Source: Stentor coeruleus (taxonomy: Eukaryota > Ciliophora > Heterotrichea > Heterotrichida > Stentoridae). Taken from it: a stretch of DNA of 52,265 bases. The stretch covers positions 1-52,265 of the forward strand of contig MPUH01000470.1 in NCBI GenBank assembly GCA_001970955.1, written 5' to 3'. The position numbers and the translations under genes are program-made. Positions 28,630-37,949 of this stretch are shown piece after piece (within the stretch, counting starts at the first letter, position 1; every line of letters begins with the position of its first letter). The notes under the pieces are model-generated. The model made no database searches. It worked only from the letters and a program-made list of their open reading frames with translations, and was not told the DNA's origin.

Positions 28630-30027
28630 ATGAAATTTCTGGTTATCATTTGTGTTATCGGTATGGTCTTTGGTGGTCCAGGTCTTGAGAAAGCATTTGA
28701 ATCTTCAAACGACATGGACGTTTTATCCGGATTCTTTTCAGAATTCGGGATTTCCAACATTGGCACTCAATGTTTTGAACAAAAAGGTAAAATCGTTGAG
28801 AGTCTCAGTTCAGCATTTAAAAAAATCGTCTCTGACTCAAACCAACTCATTAACAAAGGTATCAAACAAGTCTTAAATTCTTTAAATGGTGTCCCTCAAC
28901 ATCTCGCTATCTGTGACGAAAACAATGCCGTTATTTCTCACAGAATCTCAAAAGCACTAAAAACTATAGGGAAACCAAAATCCTTAACAATTATCCCAGG
29001 ACAAAGTATTTTAATCAACAACATTGAAATTTTTTATTATCTAACATCAGCAATGAATGCTTTAGATACTAAAGATTATTTCGCAACAGGGCAAAATCTT
29101 GCTATTCTTGTGAATAATTTCATGCCAAAGAATTTGAAAGGGCTTAATTTTAATCAAGTTATGGATATAATTGGAGGATTTTTTGTTGGTATGGCTACTG
29201 ATGTTAATGCTACTGATGTTGCTCCTTGTGTTACTAATACTGGAATATTTGGAGGATGGATTGAACAATCGATTATTGACTTTTCTAAACATACTTTTGA
29301 TGGAACTAAAGATGGGTTTATGGATTTATCTAATGCTTTTGGAGCATTACCTGGATTTGTTAATAAATGTGTACCTGCTGCTGTTGAAACCGCTTTAGTT
29401 ATTGAGAAAGTTGCTGTTGCTTGGGCACATCCATTAAGTTTACTTTATCATGTTGGGTTGAATATTGTTTTTAATGGACAAGTCATCTTTGCTGATATTT
29501 CTAAAGCTATGGGAGACTATCAGACTGGAAATTGGTTTGACTTTGGCTTTGAAATTGGACAAGCTTCTTTTAAGATTATTTATGTCCCTCATAAAAATCC
29601 TTATCAGGCTATTGATGAAGATATTGCTATGATCATGGAAGGAGCTATGGCTGAATTTGGAGAAAATGGAATGGGCTGTACAGAAATTCCTGATATTTCA
29701 TCTCAACTTGTTGATATGGTTGAAAACTGGCAGTTGAAAACATTTATTGATGCTAAGAACTCACTTACCAATATGGCTGAAGCTTTGAACGTTATTATCC
29801 CAACAGTTCAGAACTGTATCAGTGATAAAACCTTAAACATTCTTAACCTTGGATTTAACATTCTTAGCGACCCTTACAGTTTTGTTTATATAAAAGAAGG
29901 AAAAATTACTATCATCAACGGTAGGCAAATCGGATCCAACATGAAAATTGCTATGATCAACTACAACATGCAAGATTGGAAAGGTTTTGGTCACTACCTA
30001 GCAAAGACTCTTAAAGACTTAGCATAA
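28630..30027 (+). CDS. Secreted protein with three ~150-residue repeats
   Basis: 465 residues with an N-terminal signal peptide (MKFLVIICVIGMVFGG). I do not recognise the family, but it is built of three repeats. Each has a Cys pair 46-47 residues apart (48/95, 200/247, 350/396), with periods of 152 and 150. Each closes with a Tyr-x-x-x-(D/N)-(W/Y)-x-x-x-G-x-x-(hydrophobic) segment (YFATGQNLAILV, GNWFDFGFEIGQAS, MQDWKGFGHYLAKT). One disulfide per repeat is a likely reading, and the repeats look mainly helical. No membrane anchor is seen, so it is secreted or stored in a vesicle. The start context is CAATAATAAATG. Its stop codon abuts the stop of the next gene on the other strand. Confidence 0.82.
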   Translation: MKFLVIICVIGMVFGGPGLEKAFESSNDMDVLSGFFSEFGISNIGTQCFEQKGKIVESLSSAFKKIVSDSNQLINKGIKQVLNSLNGVPQHLAICDENNAVISHRISKALKTIGKPKSLTIIPGQSILINNIEIFYYLTSAMNALDTKDYFATGQNLAILVNNFMPKNLKGLNFNQVMDIIGGFFVGMATDVNATDVAPCVTNTGIFGGWIEQSIIDFSKHTFDGTKDGFMDLSNAFGALPGFVNKCVPAAVETALVIEKVAVAWAHPLSLLYHVGLNIVFNGQVIFADISKAMGDYQTGNWFDFGFEIGQASFKIIYVPHKNPYQAIDEDIAMIMEGAMAEFGENGMGCTEIPDISSQLVDMVENWQLKTFIDAKNSLTNMAEALNVIIPTVQNCISDKTLNILNLGFNILSDPYSFVYIKEGKITIINGRQIGSNMKIAMINYNMQDWKGFGHYLAKTLKDLA

Positions 30028-30444
30028 TTAGTTATTATCCTTCTTTTTCTTATCCGTATTTTTTCTTTTCGACTTAACAACCATCGTCAAAGCTTTCTCA
30101 GTAAACTCAGACAACTCATCTTTTTTCCTAAAAAAAACCTTGTCGATCTGGGACTTGGGGTCAACTTTTGAGTCAAAATTATAAAACTGAGCTTTCATTT
30201 CGCTTTGGGCTATATAAAAATCAGGCCTAAAAGCTAAATTAAGTCTCATTCCTTTAATATTATCATGTTCTTTTGATATTTTTAAAGACCCAAGTGTTCT
30301 GTTTAAATCAGGTAGGGAGACATTTTTATCATTAGGTTCTTTTATATATGATTTCGATAGATCAGTAGAACTTGCAAAATGGAATAATTTGTCTCTACGT
30401 TTTCTTAATAATATTGGGATTTTGTATGAGTGGTTTGTACTCAT
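30028..30444 (-). CDS. Hypothetical small basic protein, 138 aa
   Basis: Intact frame ending at TAA (30028-30030), directly adjacent to the TAA of the upstream gene (30025-30027), so no base separates the two convergent genes. The protein is basic and polar: N-terminus MSTNHSYKIPILLRKRRDKL, a middle with SLPDLNRTLGSLKISKE and MRLNLAFRPDFYIAQSEMKA, and a Lys-rich tail (KSKRKNTDKKKKDNN) that may act as a nuclear signal. No domain is recognised. Its start lies only 52 bases from the start of the divergent FHA-SANT-FYR gene, so the two probably share a promoter. Confidence 0.65.
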   Translation of the reverse strand: MSTNHSYKIPILLRKRRDKLFHFASSTDLSKSYIKEPNDKNVSLPDLNRTLGSLKISKEHDNIKGMRLNLAFRPDFYIAQSEMKAQFYNFDSKVDPKSQIDKVFFRKKDELSEFTEKALTMVVKSKRKNTDKKKKDNN

Positions 30445-30496
30445 TATATTGAATTTATATTAAAAAAATGATATCTGGATGCCCAGAAAAGTATAA
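30445..30496. promoter_or_regulatory. 52-bp bidirectional promoter
   Basis: The only non-coding DNA between two divergent start codons. It has TATAATG at the minus-strand start and AAGTATAAATGG at the plus-strand start, with one GC-richer block (GGATGCCCAG) between. Any core promoter for both genes must fit here or extend into coding sequence. Confidence 0.6.
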
Positions 30497-32752
30497 ATGG
30501 CATACGCAAAGCTCCAAATATTGAATGGTAAAGATTGCTATGTTACATGTTTACCTTTTAGTATTGGGTCATCGGAAGATAGCAATTTGACTTTGAGCTG
30601 TAAGAAAGTTAACCCGATTCACTGTATTATTAGCTATTCGTCTAATCAGTTCCAGTTGAAAGCTCTTGGGAATACAATTGTTGTCAACTCAGGGGTGATT
30701 TCTTCGGATGACCCTGCGATGATATTAAAGGATTTTATGTGCTTTGTGATACAGTGCGATTTCCATAATTCGCATGTTTTTTACTTCATCTTGCCTGTAT
30801 TCACCTTCCCTGTCCTAGACCCTCCTGGCCTAGCACCAATCCCAGACACCGAGGACACAATCCCAATCGATTCTTTCCCTTCAAAGCAAGCAGACAGTAG
30901 TATTTTAAAAAAATGGAGCATGAACGACCGTGAAAATCTTAAAAAGTGGCTCCTAACCTATGGTTATGGTAGATGGAAAAAGCTTCAAGAAGTAATGAGC
31001 GAAGCTGATTCAATCCAAAAACCCTTCCCAGAAATTCGATCTTTTGCTTCAAGTCTTGTCCGAACTATAGCCGAAAACTTGCCAATGGAAAAACATGAAC
31101 TCAAAAAAACTTTATTAAACATGATCGAAGAGACTGAAGAAGACTTTTATGTCCCACCCAAAATAAAAGACTGGGGAATAATGGCAAGACAAAGAGCTGT
31201 TCCATGGGGAAAAAGAATTTATATGCTTCATCGTATAAGGTTTCTTATAAAAAAGTTCAAAGACAAATACAGATCGACGCAATTAAAATGGGGAAATTTA
31301 CTTAATTTCATGTCTTCAGCTAACTTTTATGGACAAAGACCTTCAGCTTGGTGGACTAGAAGACATGATATTGATTTGATACGAGGGACTCATAAACATG
31401 GTTATGCTAATTATACAAACATGAGAAATGATCCAACTTTAAGCTTTTCAGCTATTGACACAGATTCTTCGTTTAAAGAATTCCCTAGTGCAGATACTAT
31501 AACTAGAAGGCTTAAAAAACTTATGTTATCAATTGACAGGATTGAAGACTTTGAGTTTGATAAAGAACAACAACTTTTTGAACCTACTGATTGGACTACT
31601 AATGAAAAAAAAAATTTATTAAAACTTATAACAGATTTCGGAGTACCATTGAACCTTGAAGGGAAAAATGATTGGAGTCAGTTGAAGGAAAAATATGATT
31701 CGATTTTGACTAATGATAAACCGATTAATAGTTTTGAAAGGATGGTTCAGCATTTGAGGATGCTTGCTCAACATACCCTAAACCCTGAAGAAGGTGAAAC
31801 TGATGTCAAAGATGCCGATGGTTACCGGATGAGTATTGAAGATGCTGAGAATTTACAAAACAGTCTAAACAAATTGCAGTTTATCCGCAAGCACATTCTA
31901 AAAAATGGTAGTGAATTTTTTAATTCCGAACTTCAAGAACTAGACCTCTTCACAAAAAAAAACAGTGAAAGTGATGAACCTTGGGCTAAAGACTCTTGGA
32001 AATGCGACATTCACGATCGAGGACTTTTAAACGCAGTAGCCGACAATGGTCTAACTTTCCTCAGTCAAATTTCTAACAACATCCAATATTCCTTCATTAA
32101 CGTAGACATATCCGGTGAGCAGGCACTAAGCCGCGTCCACCAGCTCTGCGAATTCTTCAGGAACATCAGCAACATGCAAAAAAACACCAAAAAAACAGAC
32201 TCCAAGAAAAAAAAAGCACCCGAAGAACTTTCTTACGACGAAAATGGTCAAATCAAACAAAACTCAGTAATAAAAAAAATCAAAACTTCAAAATTCACAG
32301 TCCCAAAAGACTCTGATGGTAGCATCATATACCCTATAGTGATAAACAATAGTCTTACAATATTAAATCTTGGTTTTATCGACCTTACAAGACCAAATTA
32401 TCAATCAGGTCGTAATATATTCCCAATAGGTTTTAAAAGTATCAGAGAACACTCAAGTATTTTCCATGCAAAAGAACGTATTGAATATCTATGTGAAATA
32501 TTAGATGGAGGTCCAAAACCTTTATTTCGTGTAACCCCAATGCAAGATCGTGTCACTTTAGATGAGCATGCTATAGTTAGAGATTCATGTACAGGATGTT
32601 GGATTGTTATATGCAATAAAGTTAATGAATTACAAAAAAGTAGAAGAAGTAAAGTTACAGTTAGTGGAACTGACCGTTTTGGGTTGTGGGATACAAATGT
32701 TGTCAAACTTATCCATGAACTCCCTGGGGCTGAATATTTGTCTAAAGCTTAG
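30497..32752 (+). CDS. FHA-like / SANT / FYRN-FYRC chromatin protein
   Basis: 751 residues. Residues ~15-75 resemble an FHA fold (FSIGSSEDSNLTLSCKKVNP then HCIISYSSNQFQLKALG). Three SANT/Myb-like helical modules follow: WSMNDRENLKKWLLTYGYGR (~141), WWTRRHDIDLIRGTHKHGYA (~285), which closely resembles the SANT module after the ATPase of CHD6-9 helicases, and WTTNEKKNLLKLITDFGV (~375). The C-terminus is a joined FYRN-FYRC domain: ILNLGFIDLTRPNYQSGRNI, DGGPKPLFRVT, then SGTDRFGLWDTNVVKLIHEL and PGAE. No helicase or SET domain is present. FYR domains occur in MLL/KMT2, TBRG1 and JARID-type proteins, so a role in chromatin is likely. A Lys-rich nuclear signal lies near 570-585. It shares a 52-bp promoter with its neighbour. 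Confidence 0.85.
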   Translation: MAYAKLQILNGKDCYVTCLPFSIGSSEDSNLTLSCKKVNPIHCIISYSSNQFQLKALGNTIVVNSGVISSDDPAMILKDFMCFVIQCDFHNSHVFYFILPVFTFPVLDPPGLAPIPDTEDTIPIDSFPSKQADSSILKKWSMNDRENLKKWLLTYGYGRWKKLQEVMSEADSIQKPFPEIRSFASSLVRTIAENLPMEKHELKKTLLNMIEETEEDFYVPPKIKDWGIMARQRAVPWGKRIYMLHRIRFLIKKFKDKYRSTQLKWGNLLNFMSSANFYGQRPSAWWTRRHDIDLIRGTHKHGYANYTNMRNDPTLSFSAIDTDSSFKEFPSADTITRRLKKLMLSIDRIEDFEFDKEQQLFEPTDWTTNEKKNLLKLITDFGVPLNLEGKNDWSQLKEKYDSILTNDKPINSFERMVQHLRMLAQHTLNPEEGETDVKDADGYRMSIEDAENLQNSLNKLQFIRKHILKNGSEFFNSELQELDLFTKKNSESDEPWAKDSWKCDIHDRGLLNAVADNGLTFLSQISNNIQYSFINVDISGEQALSRVHQLCEFFRNISNMQKNTKKTDSKKKKAPEELSYDENGQIKQNSVIKKIKTSKFTVPKDSDGSIIYPIVINNSLTILNLGFIDLTRPNYQSGRNIFPIGFKSIREHSSIFHAKERIEYLCEILDGGPKPLFRVTPMQDRVTLDEHAIVRDSCTGCWIVICNKVNELQKSRRSKVTVSGTDRFGLWDTNVVKLIHELPGAEYLSKA

Positions 32753-32788
32753 ATAATTATAGATTTATAGTATTAGGTTATATAATAA

Positions 32789-34483
32789 TCAAGCAAGGAC
32801 GACTAGTTTGAAACAATTTGAGTATTCGAGGACTATATCTTTAGCGATTAGGCTGTAGTGGGTATTGTCATGGCAGCCAAAAGATTTGTCTGAGAAAAAA
32901 GCATATTTTGGGAGTTCCCCACGCATAATTTCTTTACCTGTAGTGTCAAAGATAATAAACATACCGTTTTTTAACACTTTCCCGAAACCCCCAAACATAA
33001 TCAGTTGGTTGCTTGACCATAACATCCCCATTCCTTCAAGTTTCCAAGGGATTTTCCATGAAAGTTGCTCCCATTGGCTTGTGTATTTGTATACTGTATC
33101 AGTAAAAATATCCCCTTCACGACCTCCTGCAAGGTAAATACTTTCTCCAGTTGAACATACAGATGCGTTTTCTTTAGCTACAATCATATCTGCATCTTTT
33201 TGCCAAAGCATTTCATGGTCTAGAAATTCAGTTTTGATACAATCCTTACCTGAAATCACATACATAGTATTCTTATGCCAAACTGCAGCATGGAATCTAT
33301 GTGAAAAACCTAATTGATTCAATTCAATTTTATGTTCACCAATTTTCCAGCATCTGGTTTTGTATATAACAAACAGACCATCTGGTGTTGTTGTAAAAGT
33401 TGCCCCACGGTTTATATCTAGGATTATTTTTGTCACAACTGGGCTTAATTGACGATTGTGATAAGTTGCAATACTTCCTGATGGTAGATATAAATAACTA
33501 TAGTTTTCTGGTATACTTGTTGCTGTATCTAAAGTCAAAGCTACTTCTGGGGGTTTAGGTTTTTCAGCAAACTTCATTTCATAATCATTTTTTGGGGCTG
33601 GTTTTATATCAACAGCTTTTATTGGTGAACCTGGTCTGAGCATTTTCATAACAGATTCGGGGATTGTAGGACCTTTTCTTTTTTCCCCTTTATTGCTACT
33701 TCTAATTTTAATTGTACTTGGAATAATAGTTTTTACAATATTATTTACTGATTCTAATATGATGTTATCATCAGTAACTGCTTTCACATATCCTACTAAA
33801 TTGTATTTAGAAAATACTGGAAAACCTAAATAGTTTTCATTTAAGTACTCTGATGCTTTATAAAGCTCATGTTTATTATAATTTTGCGCAAGGTCTATGG
33901 GTTTGTTGCCAAGAATTTTGGCTTTTCTTGAAAGTCTTGTGCAGTGGTCTTCAGAAAGACTTGGGTATTCTTCCATTTCTATTTTGTACAGCCAGAAATC
34001 AGAAAACTCAAGTGTTGGGATCATTTTTTCTTTAACGTTGTCTTTGTATTTGAAGAAAAGTGCACTTGGGTTTTTTGGCACATAGCGTTTGTGAATAACT
34101 AGGTATTGTTTGAGTAAAAGCATCGTGGAAAACATAGGCGTTTCAGTTTTATCTACTACCGTATGCAAGGCATCTTGAACCTTAACATGAGCTCTAACCT
34201 CGATTTTTGCAGGTGCAGCAACAGGTTTCACAGGTGGGAGCACTTTTTCAAGCTGTTTCTCTTTAATTGTTATCTCTAATTCTACCTTCGTCTCAAGAAA
34301 AGGCTTTAGTTCTTCCTGATTCACAACGAGCTTGCCTTCTATAAACATATCAAATGTTTGTACCTGCATTTTCTCTTGTATTCTCATCTTTAAGATTTGA
34401 TAATCTTCAGTTCGGTCAATTTCTTCACGCTGGTCTTTAAGTTGAATAGCAAATTTGCTTCCAGTTCCGCATATGGCTCCCAT
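32789..34483 (-). CDS. Myristoylated kelch-like protein with ubiquitin-like N-terminus
   Basis: 564 residues. MGAICG at the start offers N-myristoylation at Gly2 and palmitoylation at Cys5. Residues ~10-75 look like a beta-grasp fold (FAIQLKDQREEIDRTEDYQI, then FDMFIEGKLVV). A Pro/Lys linker and a mixed region follow, and the C-terminal ~220 residues show kelch-type blades (SIYLAGGREGDIFTDTVYKY then QWEQLSWKIPWKLEGMGMLW and LIMFGGFGKV). It is probably a membrane-tethered scaffold; function unknown. The stop is TGA (just before 32789), supporting the standard code. Only 36 bases separate it from the convergent FYR gene. Confidence 0.75.
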   Translation of the reverse strand: MGAICGTGSKFAIQLKDQREEIDRTEDYQILKMRIQEKMQVQTFDMFIEGKLVVNQEELKPFLETKVELEITIKEKQLEKVLPPVKPVAAPAKIEVRAHVKVQDALHTVVDKTETPMFSTMLLLKQYLVIHKRYVPKNPSALFFKYKDNVKEKMIPTLEFSDFWLYKIEMEEYPSLSEDHCTRLSRKAKILGNKPIDLAQNYNKHELYKASEYLNENYLGFPVFSKYNLVGYVKAVTDDNIILESVNNIVKTIIPSTIKIRSSNKGEKRKGPTIPESVMKMLRPGSPIKAVDIKPAPKNDYEMKFAEKPKPPEVALTLDTATSIPENYSYLYLPSGSIATYHNRQLSPVVTKIILDINRGATFTTTPDGLFVIYKTRCWKIGEHKIELNQLGFSHRFHAAVWHKNTMYVISGKDCIKTEFLDHEMLWQKDADMIVAKENASVCSTGESIYLAGGREGDIFTDTVYKYTSQWEQLSWKIPWKLEGMGMLWSSNQLIMFGGFGKVLKNGMFIIFDTTGKEIMRGELPKYAFFSDKSFGCHDNTHYSLIAKDIVLEYSNCFKLVVLA

Positions 34484-35066
34484 AATTATTATATGATATA
34501 GTATTTAATCGGGAATCTGATAGAAATTAAATATAAAAAACAAGATTTTATATAAGTTATAAAAGGTTTTTATGAATATGATGCTGAATTTTAGAAGAGA
34601 TTTAATATATATAGAGGAAATATAGGAAATTACCTTTTGGGATTTGGGAATGGTTTATACTAGAAATTATGATTAGAAAAAAAAATATGGTTCGATTATG
34701 ATTTTTCGATGAAAAATCTTTGGAAATAAAGATAAGCATTTATATTTAATACTATTAACAACTTTAATGCTTTTTAAATATATATATTTTAATTACATCT
34801 TTATAATCACCTTACAAAAATCAAATAAAAAATATTCTAATTTCTAAACCATTCTTGATAATCAAAGTATATATAAATCAACATAAGCAAGCCATAATCT
34901 ATTTAAAATACATAAAAAAATCTTCAAACAGCCCATTTTGCATTCCATTTCCCAAGCTTAATGCCATAAATTCTCCCAATGAGTATTTTACAAATCTCTA
35001 AAACCCTTTTTATAACAAAATCTAAAATCATATCTAATCTATATTTTCATAACTAATTTTATTTAT
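34484..35066. other. Intergenic region between two minus-strand genes
   Basis: The right ~180 bases are C-rich (3' flank of the FAIM-like gene) and the left part has G above C (5' flank of the kelch-like gene). No gene is seen. Confidence 0.5.
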
Positions 35067-36098
35067 CTACTGATTGTTAGGGTTCTGATAATACCCATTC
35101 CATTGTCCCATCATCATCCCAGTCATAAAAGGGTTCATCATTCCCATAGTATTCATCATCATCCCAGGCATTTGCATATTAGGCATATTAGGCATTTGCA
35201 TATTAGGCATATTTCCCATACCAGGCATAGTATTCATCCCAGGATTATTTTGTTCCCTTTGTGCAAGTAAATTTTGCATAGGAACATTTTGAACATTAGC
35301 ATTATTAATAGTAACAGGTCTATTAGCTTCTTCTATTTTCTTAGCATAAGCAGGACTATAATTATCCCCAAGATGTAAACCATCAAGATCTACAAAAGAT
35401 AGTAAATCAGAATTAGCTTTTGGTTCTTCTTTTTTGATTTCAACGATTTTTATCTCTTCTTGCTTTATATGTGGCTCTTCAAATGGGTTAAAATCTTGTT
35501 TAACTTCTGATGTTAGAGGTGTAGCGAATAGGTCCATAGGTAACTCGGTTGATGTATGGACTGGAGCATCGAATAAATCAAAAACATTTACTTGTGGTGC
35601 TGGAGTTTTAACTGGTTCTTTTATCACTGGAGATGGTTCTGGTTTTTTTGGGGAGGATTTTATTGGAGGAGGAGACTCACTGCGTTTTTTAGGTCCTGCT
35701 TCAGGTTCCTTATCTTGTTGCCAACGCAAATTCTCACTAGACTTATTCCTAACCCTAAGGTCTTGAGGCACAGCAAGAGTATTTGTCCCAGCCGGTGCTG
35801 CAAAAGGTAAATTATCTACTCGAAGATCATACTGAGTATCACCTATTTCATAAATAATAATTTTATGCTTCTGAATTGGTACCTGATAAGTAGACCCCAT
35901 TCCTGAAGTCTTAGTTGAAACAACTTTATTCCCATCGAGAATAATTGTTCGTTTTCCGCTTATACGACTTGAAAATAAGTCTAAGGTGTATTCTGTACCA
36001 TCAAGTTCGAATTTCCAACAAAATCGTTTTTTTGAGCTTTTGATAAGCTTGCCCACACGGAATTTTTCAAAGGATATAGGCTTAAAGGTCTTTGACAT
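35067..36098 (-). CDS. FAIM-like domain protein with adaptor-binding motifs
   Basis: 343 residues. The N-terminal ~110 form a beta-rich domain: FCWKFELDGTEYTLDLFSSR then ISGKRTIILDGNKVV, STYQVPIQKHKIIIY and YDLRVDNLPF. This fits the FAIM beta-sandwich pattern (W-x-F-x-L-D-G ... S-G-K-R-x-I-x-x-D-G-K ... F/Y-x-x-P/I-x-x-H). The remainder is disordered and Pro-rich, with short motifs of endocytic proteins: DLFDAP, DLFATP, NPFEEP, DLLSFVDL and NPF near the end. These normally bind EH domains or clathrin adaptors. The last ~65 residues are Met/Asn/Pro-rich (repeats of MPNM). A role in membrane traffic is inferred from the motifs only. Confidence 0.65.
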   Translation of the reverse strand: MSKTFKPISFEKFRVGKLIKSSKKRFCWKFELDGTEYTLDLFSSRISGKRTIILDGNKVVSTKTSGMGSTYQVPIQKHKIIIYEIGDTQYDLRVDNLPFAAPAGTNTLAVPQDLRVRNKSSENLRWQQDKEPEAGPKKRSESPPPIKSSPKKPEPSPVIKEPVKTPAPQVNVFDLFDAPVHTSTELPMDLFATPLTSEVKQDFNPFEEPHIKQEEIKIVEIKKEEPKANSDLLSFVDLDGLHLGDNYSPAYAKKIEEANRPVTINNANVQNVPMQNLLAQREQNNPGMNTMPGMGNMPNMQMPNMPNMQMPGMMMNTMGMMNPFMTGMMMGQWNGYYQNPNNQ

Positions 36099-37160
36099 AG
36101 ATTATTACCACCATTGACCTATTTGGCAATAGAAATGGATTCTTTTTAGAGTTGATAAAGGATTGGGTAAACATTTTTTTGTTTGGAATTCACTTGGATT
36201 TTAATGTTGGATAATGTGATTATAAAGATTATAAGGGGATTTTGTTAGGGTGTGGATTTTGCAGGGTTATAGGATTTTTATAGGATAAAAAGAATATTTT
36301 TGAAAGGGAGGGTTTTGAGATTTATTATGTGTTAATGAGGTTTTGTGGATATTTGGAGGATTTAAAATATGTGAGTTTTATGATAAGATTATGAAGTTGT
36401 TGGAAATGAGAATTATAATATGGAAATTATTAAATTATTTAAATAGGTGAATAGATAGTTGATGGAGAAGTTTGATTGTAGTGATTAATTGTATAAAATA
36501 TTATAAGGTGATGAATATATGTATGAAGTATATAATAATTATTAATAGTTTATTGTATGTTAACTCAGCTGATTGGCACTATATAATTCTTAGTTGCGTT
36601 GTTTGCTTTAAGCCTGATTAATTTCTGTCACATGCTGCTAAAGATCTTACTTGCCTATTTTATCAAAGAGTTTGTCATCAAGTCTCTGTCTACTTTCAAT
36701 ATGTTTGTATTTTCCCCCATTTAGTGTTGTAATCTCCGCTGAGTTTGAGTATTATTTTCATCAAATCGCAGTCTTCTCAATTAACTTTTTCTAAAGCTAA
36801 ACCTTTTAATGTTTATTTAAGCAATGATTGATTTAAGTCTTAAATCCAGTAGTATCATTTCGCTAGCTGCACATTATCTATTTCCAAGCAAAATTTTCGC
36901 GAATCATTTTGAATCCACTCAATCAACACAAGTTTCTGTAAAATAACCTACTGTGTTAATGCATACTCTATCTATATTATTTTTTATGGAAAATACAATT
37001 AATATCAATATAAAATAACAAACATAAAACCTCAATCCTCTCCTAAAAACCTCTCGATAAAAGCATCCTCCATATACCAAAACTTTTTAAAATCTTATCT
37101 TCACACAGCAAATTTACTAATAAAACCACACTACTAATATCTTAAACTATCAAAACCTTT
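36099..37160. other. Intergenic region with a GC-richer island at ~36550-36950
   Basis: 36099-36500 is G-rich and nearly C-free (37 G and 1 C in 36241-36360), the 5' flank of the FAIM-like gene. About 36550-36950 is richer in GC without an open frame. The minus strand there reads patchily like protein but with stops at random frequency. The last ~150 bases are C-rich (3' flank of the next gene). Confidence 0.5.
36378..36390 (-). promoter_or_regulatory. 13-mer motif AATCTTATCATAA (copy 3)
   Basis: Exact TTATGATAAGATT on the plus strand, about 280 bases before the FAIM-like start codon. Confidence 0.35.
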
Positions 37161-37949
37161 CTACTCTTTTTCCATCTCCTCTCCATCACAATTCTCTTGA
37201 CTTTCCTGCTCTTCATTACTCTTAACTTTCTTCATCATTTTCTTACTAATAAGTTTCCTTGCTTTAACAACAAAATCTTCAACAATCAAAGGCTTAATAA
37301 ACTCAGCATTTTGTGGGACTACAACAAAGTATAAAACACCATTTCTAAAGTGTGATGTAACTTCTTTTATAATAATTTTTCTAAATAACACATTAGAAAC
37401 TGACTCAACCTCAAGAGTACCTCTCATTGATTTATCTCCTGAAGTATTTGTTGTGACAAGTTTAGGAGGACTTTCTGATGTGTATAGAAATGCTTTGAAA
37501 ACTATAGGTTTTGGAAGGGTTACAGGATTTCCTGAAGAGTCGGAAATTTTTAAGGATATTGAAAAGGGTCGTTCTTTGTAAAGAGGAGTAGGCAAGTCCT
37601 CAGTTAGGCTGAGGAAATGTGTAAAGGATGGCTTTGGACCACAGAGGTAGCTTAGAAGTCCTGTTTTTGATGTTTCTGATCGATCAGAATCCTCTTGAAC
37701 AGTCTGAGGTTTGCATGCAGGGGCGGGGTTTTTCGTGAGTTTGTCAAGGACTTGGCGAGTTTGCTCAAAGACACTTTTTATCGCTTCGTTTTGTTCCATC
37801 ATCATCCTAAACATGCTGTGCATGAAATTCGCGTTATCTTGAGGATAAAACCCCATAGATAAAGGACTAGGCAGATCAACTTGAATATTAGACTTTCCAC
37901 AGCTACAAGACCCATCTACTACAGGACATAACGGGTTATCTATGCACAT
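37161..37949 (-). CDS. Cys-cluster/beta-sandwich family protein, copy 2
   Basis: 262 residues and the closest paralogue of the 11600-12406 protein. It keeps the N-terminal cysteine spacing (MCIDNPLCPVVDGSCSCG, Cys at 2, 8, 15, 17), the MMMEQNEAIKSVFEQTRQVL helix, and the domain landmarks YKERPFSISLKISDS, NPVTLPKPIVFKAFL, PPKLVTTNTSGDKSMRGTLE, KIIIKEVTSHFRNGVLYFVV and KPLIVEDFVVKARK. The C-terminal tail is acidic/basic (EEQESQENCDGEEMEKE). The short stretch before the domain differs from copy 1, whereas the domain is well conserved, suggesting selection on the domain. Start preceded by AATAGG; stop TAG. Confidence 0.75.
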   Translation of the reverse strand: MCIDNPLCPVVDGSCSCGKSNIQVDLPSPLSMGFYPQDNANFMHSMFRMMMEQNEAIKSVFEQTRQVLDKLTKNPAPACKPQTVQEDSDRSETSKTGLLSYLCGPKPSFTHFLSLTEDLPTPLYKERPFSISLKISDSSGNPVTLPKPIVFKAFLYTSESPPKLVTTNTSGDKSMRGTLEVESVSNVLFRKIIIKEVTSHFRNGVLYFVVVPQNAEFIKPLIVEDFVVKARKLISKKMMKKVKSNEEQESQENCDGEEMEKE

